Shown here piece by piece: positions 63,242-64,000 of a DNA stretch of 64,000 bases. The stretch is taken from the NCBI GenBank assembly GCA_029261595.1, contig JAJDAZ010000062.1, positions 18,157 through 82,156 on the forward strand, given 5' to 3'. Positions within the stretch are counted from its first letter, which is position 1. Every line of letters starts with the position of its first letter. The stretch is from Nitrospinaceae bacterium (GTDB lineage: Bacteria > Nitrospinota > Nitrospinia > Nitrospinales > VA-1). Below the pieces are notes generated by a model. It did not search any database and was not told the origin of the DNA. It saw only the letters and a program-made list of their open reading frames with translations. The position numbers and the translations under genes are program-made.

Positions 63242-64000
63242 TCATTCATCACTTTCATGATTGATCCTTAAACCTGTCTGACTTGCAAATTTTGACCTGC
63301 AATCTTTCGAGCCATCTAAATTAGCGATCTGAATATGTGGAATTGCAGCCACGAATATCCCACCCCAATCATACACATTCGCATTTTGGGCAATTATCTC
63401 CTCTTTAATATTCCATGGCAGGATCAGCACAATGTCTGGTCGCCTCTCTTCAAGGACGGTAGGCGGAAGGATAGGAATATGGCTACCCGGCATAAACTTG
63501 CCCTGTTTCGAAGGTGCGGCATCACATATATACGAAACTAAGTCGGGTTTGATGCCTGCGTAGTTAAGTAAGGTATTTCCCTTTGCCGCGGCTCCATAAG
63601 CGGCAACAGATTTTCCTCTTTGTTTCTGCTCAACAAGGAAATTTAAAAGATCGGTTTTAACTTTATCAGCTCTAGCCTGAAATGACTGATAAGTTGATAG
63701 TTTTTGCAAACCATGACCATTTTCTTCAGATAACATTTTTTTTACTGCCAAAGAAATATTTCGCGAGCTATCGGAATGACAGCCAAAAATGCGTAGACTG
63801 CCTCCATGAGTGGGAAAATACTCCACATCCCAAACTTTCAATCCAGATTTTTCAAAAACTTTACAAACGGTTTGTAACGATAGATAGGAGAAATGTTCGT
63901 GATAGACCGTATCAAACTGATTTTCTTCGATAAGCCTCAAAAGGTGAGGAAACTCTAATGTAATAATCCCGTTAGGTTTTAGTATGGCTTTAAGCCCCTT
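63242..64000 (-). CDS. C-methyltransferase (N-terminus off window)
   Basis: The ORF track starts at TTG 63940, but the frame stays open upstream to the window edge (GIITLEFPHL precedes LRLIEENQFDTVYHEHFSYLSL), so the real start lies outside. The visible part is the C-terminal half of sugar C-methyltransferases of the TylC3/NovU type: YHEHFSYLSL with its catalytic His/Glu pair, then VAAYGAAAKGNTLLNYAGI (C-terminal Rossmann) and LPWNIKEEII. It would transfer a methyl group to a keto-sugar carbon. It heads the minus-strand group with the CmcI-like and radical SAM genes. Confidence 0.87.
   Translation of the reverse strand, partial: KGLKAILKPNGIITLEFPHLLRLIEENQFDTVYHEHFSYLSLQTVCKVFEKSGLKVWDVEYFPTHGGSLRIFGCHSDSSRNISLAVKKMLSEENGHGLQKLSTYQSFQARADKVKTDLLNFLVEQKQRGKSVAAYGAAAKGNTLLNYAGIKPDLVSYICDAAPSKQGKFMPGSHIPILPPTVLEERRPDIVLILPWNIKEEIIAQNANVYDWGGIFVAAIPHIQIANLDGSKDCRSKFASQTGLRINHESDE

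Overview
The window looks like a chromosome segment of a free-living Gram-negative bacterium of about 50% GC. Supporting signs are periplasmic chaperones, a Tat-exported MsrP, a c-type cytochrome, a full PntAB transhydrogenase, heptose-type sugar genes and long surface-polysaccharide loci. The mix (PntAB, DUF1326/DUF2182, FGE-like lipidless exported proteins, many radical SAM enzymes) reminds me of Nitrospinota or deltaproteobacterial relatives, but no rRNA or other marker in the window settles this. I found no tRNA, rRNA, CRISPR array, complete insertion sequence or prophage.

Layout. (1) 1-4641, minus strand: the end of a glycan or surface-sugar cluster: a cut-off polytopic membrane protein, a NeuB-family nonulosonate synthase, a zinc-ribbon methyltransferase and a Wzx-type flippase. 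(2) 4951-38373: mostly housekeeping and redox genes. These include radical SAM, parvulins, Maf, two FGE-like proteins, an MFS permease, PriA, a YqaA-type VTT protein, CutA, MsrP and MsrA, a J-domain/MORN fusion, cytochrome c, DDAH, GGCT-like, thioredoxin, BioB, a YyaL-type protein, AroA, DUF1326/DUF2182, a two-domain ThyX-like protein and PntA/PntB. Two AT-rich genes stand out as probable acquisitions: an unknown 245-aa protein at 18903 and a solitary KAP-type P-loop NTPase at 36673. (3) 38474-46526: an AttH/CrtC-like secreted protein, then a tightly overlapping nucleotide-sugar operon (three SDR epimerases/reductases and a cupin, followed by GT4 and GT2 glycosyltransferases), a CDGSH protein and another GT2.

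(4) 46701-57742 is the most interesting part. It holds GmhA, a deoxyhypusine-synthase-like protein of unknown role, a stand-alone cytidylyltransferase, and a nucleotidyltransferase-PfkB fusion in the reverse of the HldE domain order with a degraded HxGH motif. These are followed by two paralogous radical SAM proteins that bracket a TPP-dependent E1 alpha/beta pair, and then a B12-type radical SAM enzyme. Together they look like a pathway that makes and modifies an activated heptose-like or other unusual residue. (5) 58066-64000: a lower-GC set with a sugar O-methyltransferase on the plus strand, and on the minus strand a C-methyltransferase (cut by the window edge), a CmcI-like methyltransferase, a B12-type radical SAM enzyme and an SDR. 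These probably decorate the same surface glycan.

Intergenic DNA carries several dispersed repeats: a CCCGC-TA-GCGGG family near 4.7, 5.4, 12.3 and 15.9 kb, an exact 25-bp repeat at 18.4 and 35.6 kb, and CCTCTCCC-type hairpins at 18.5 and 36.5 kb. Starts were moved from the ORF track where a ribosome binding site, a signal peptide or an upstream overlap argued for it.
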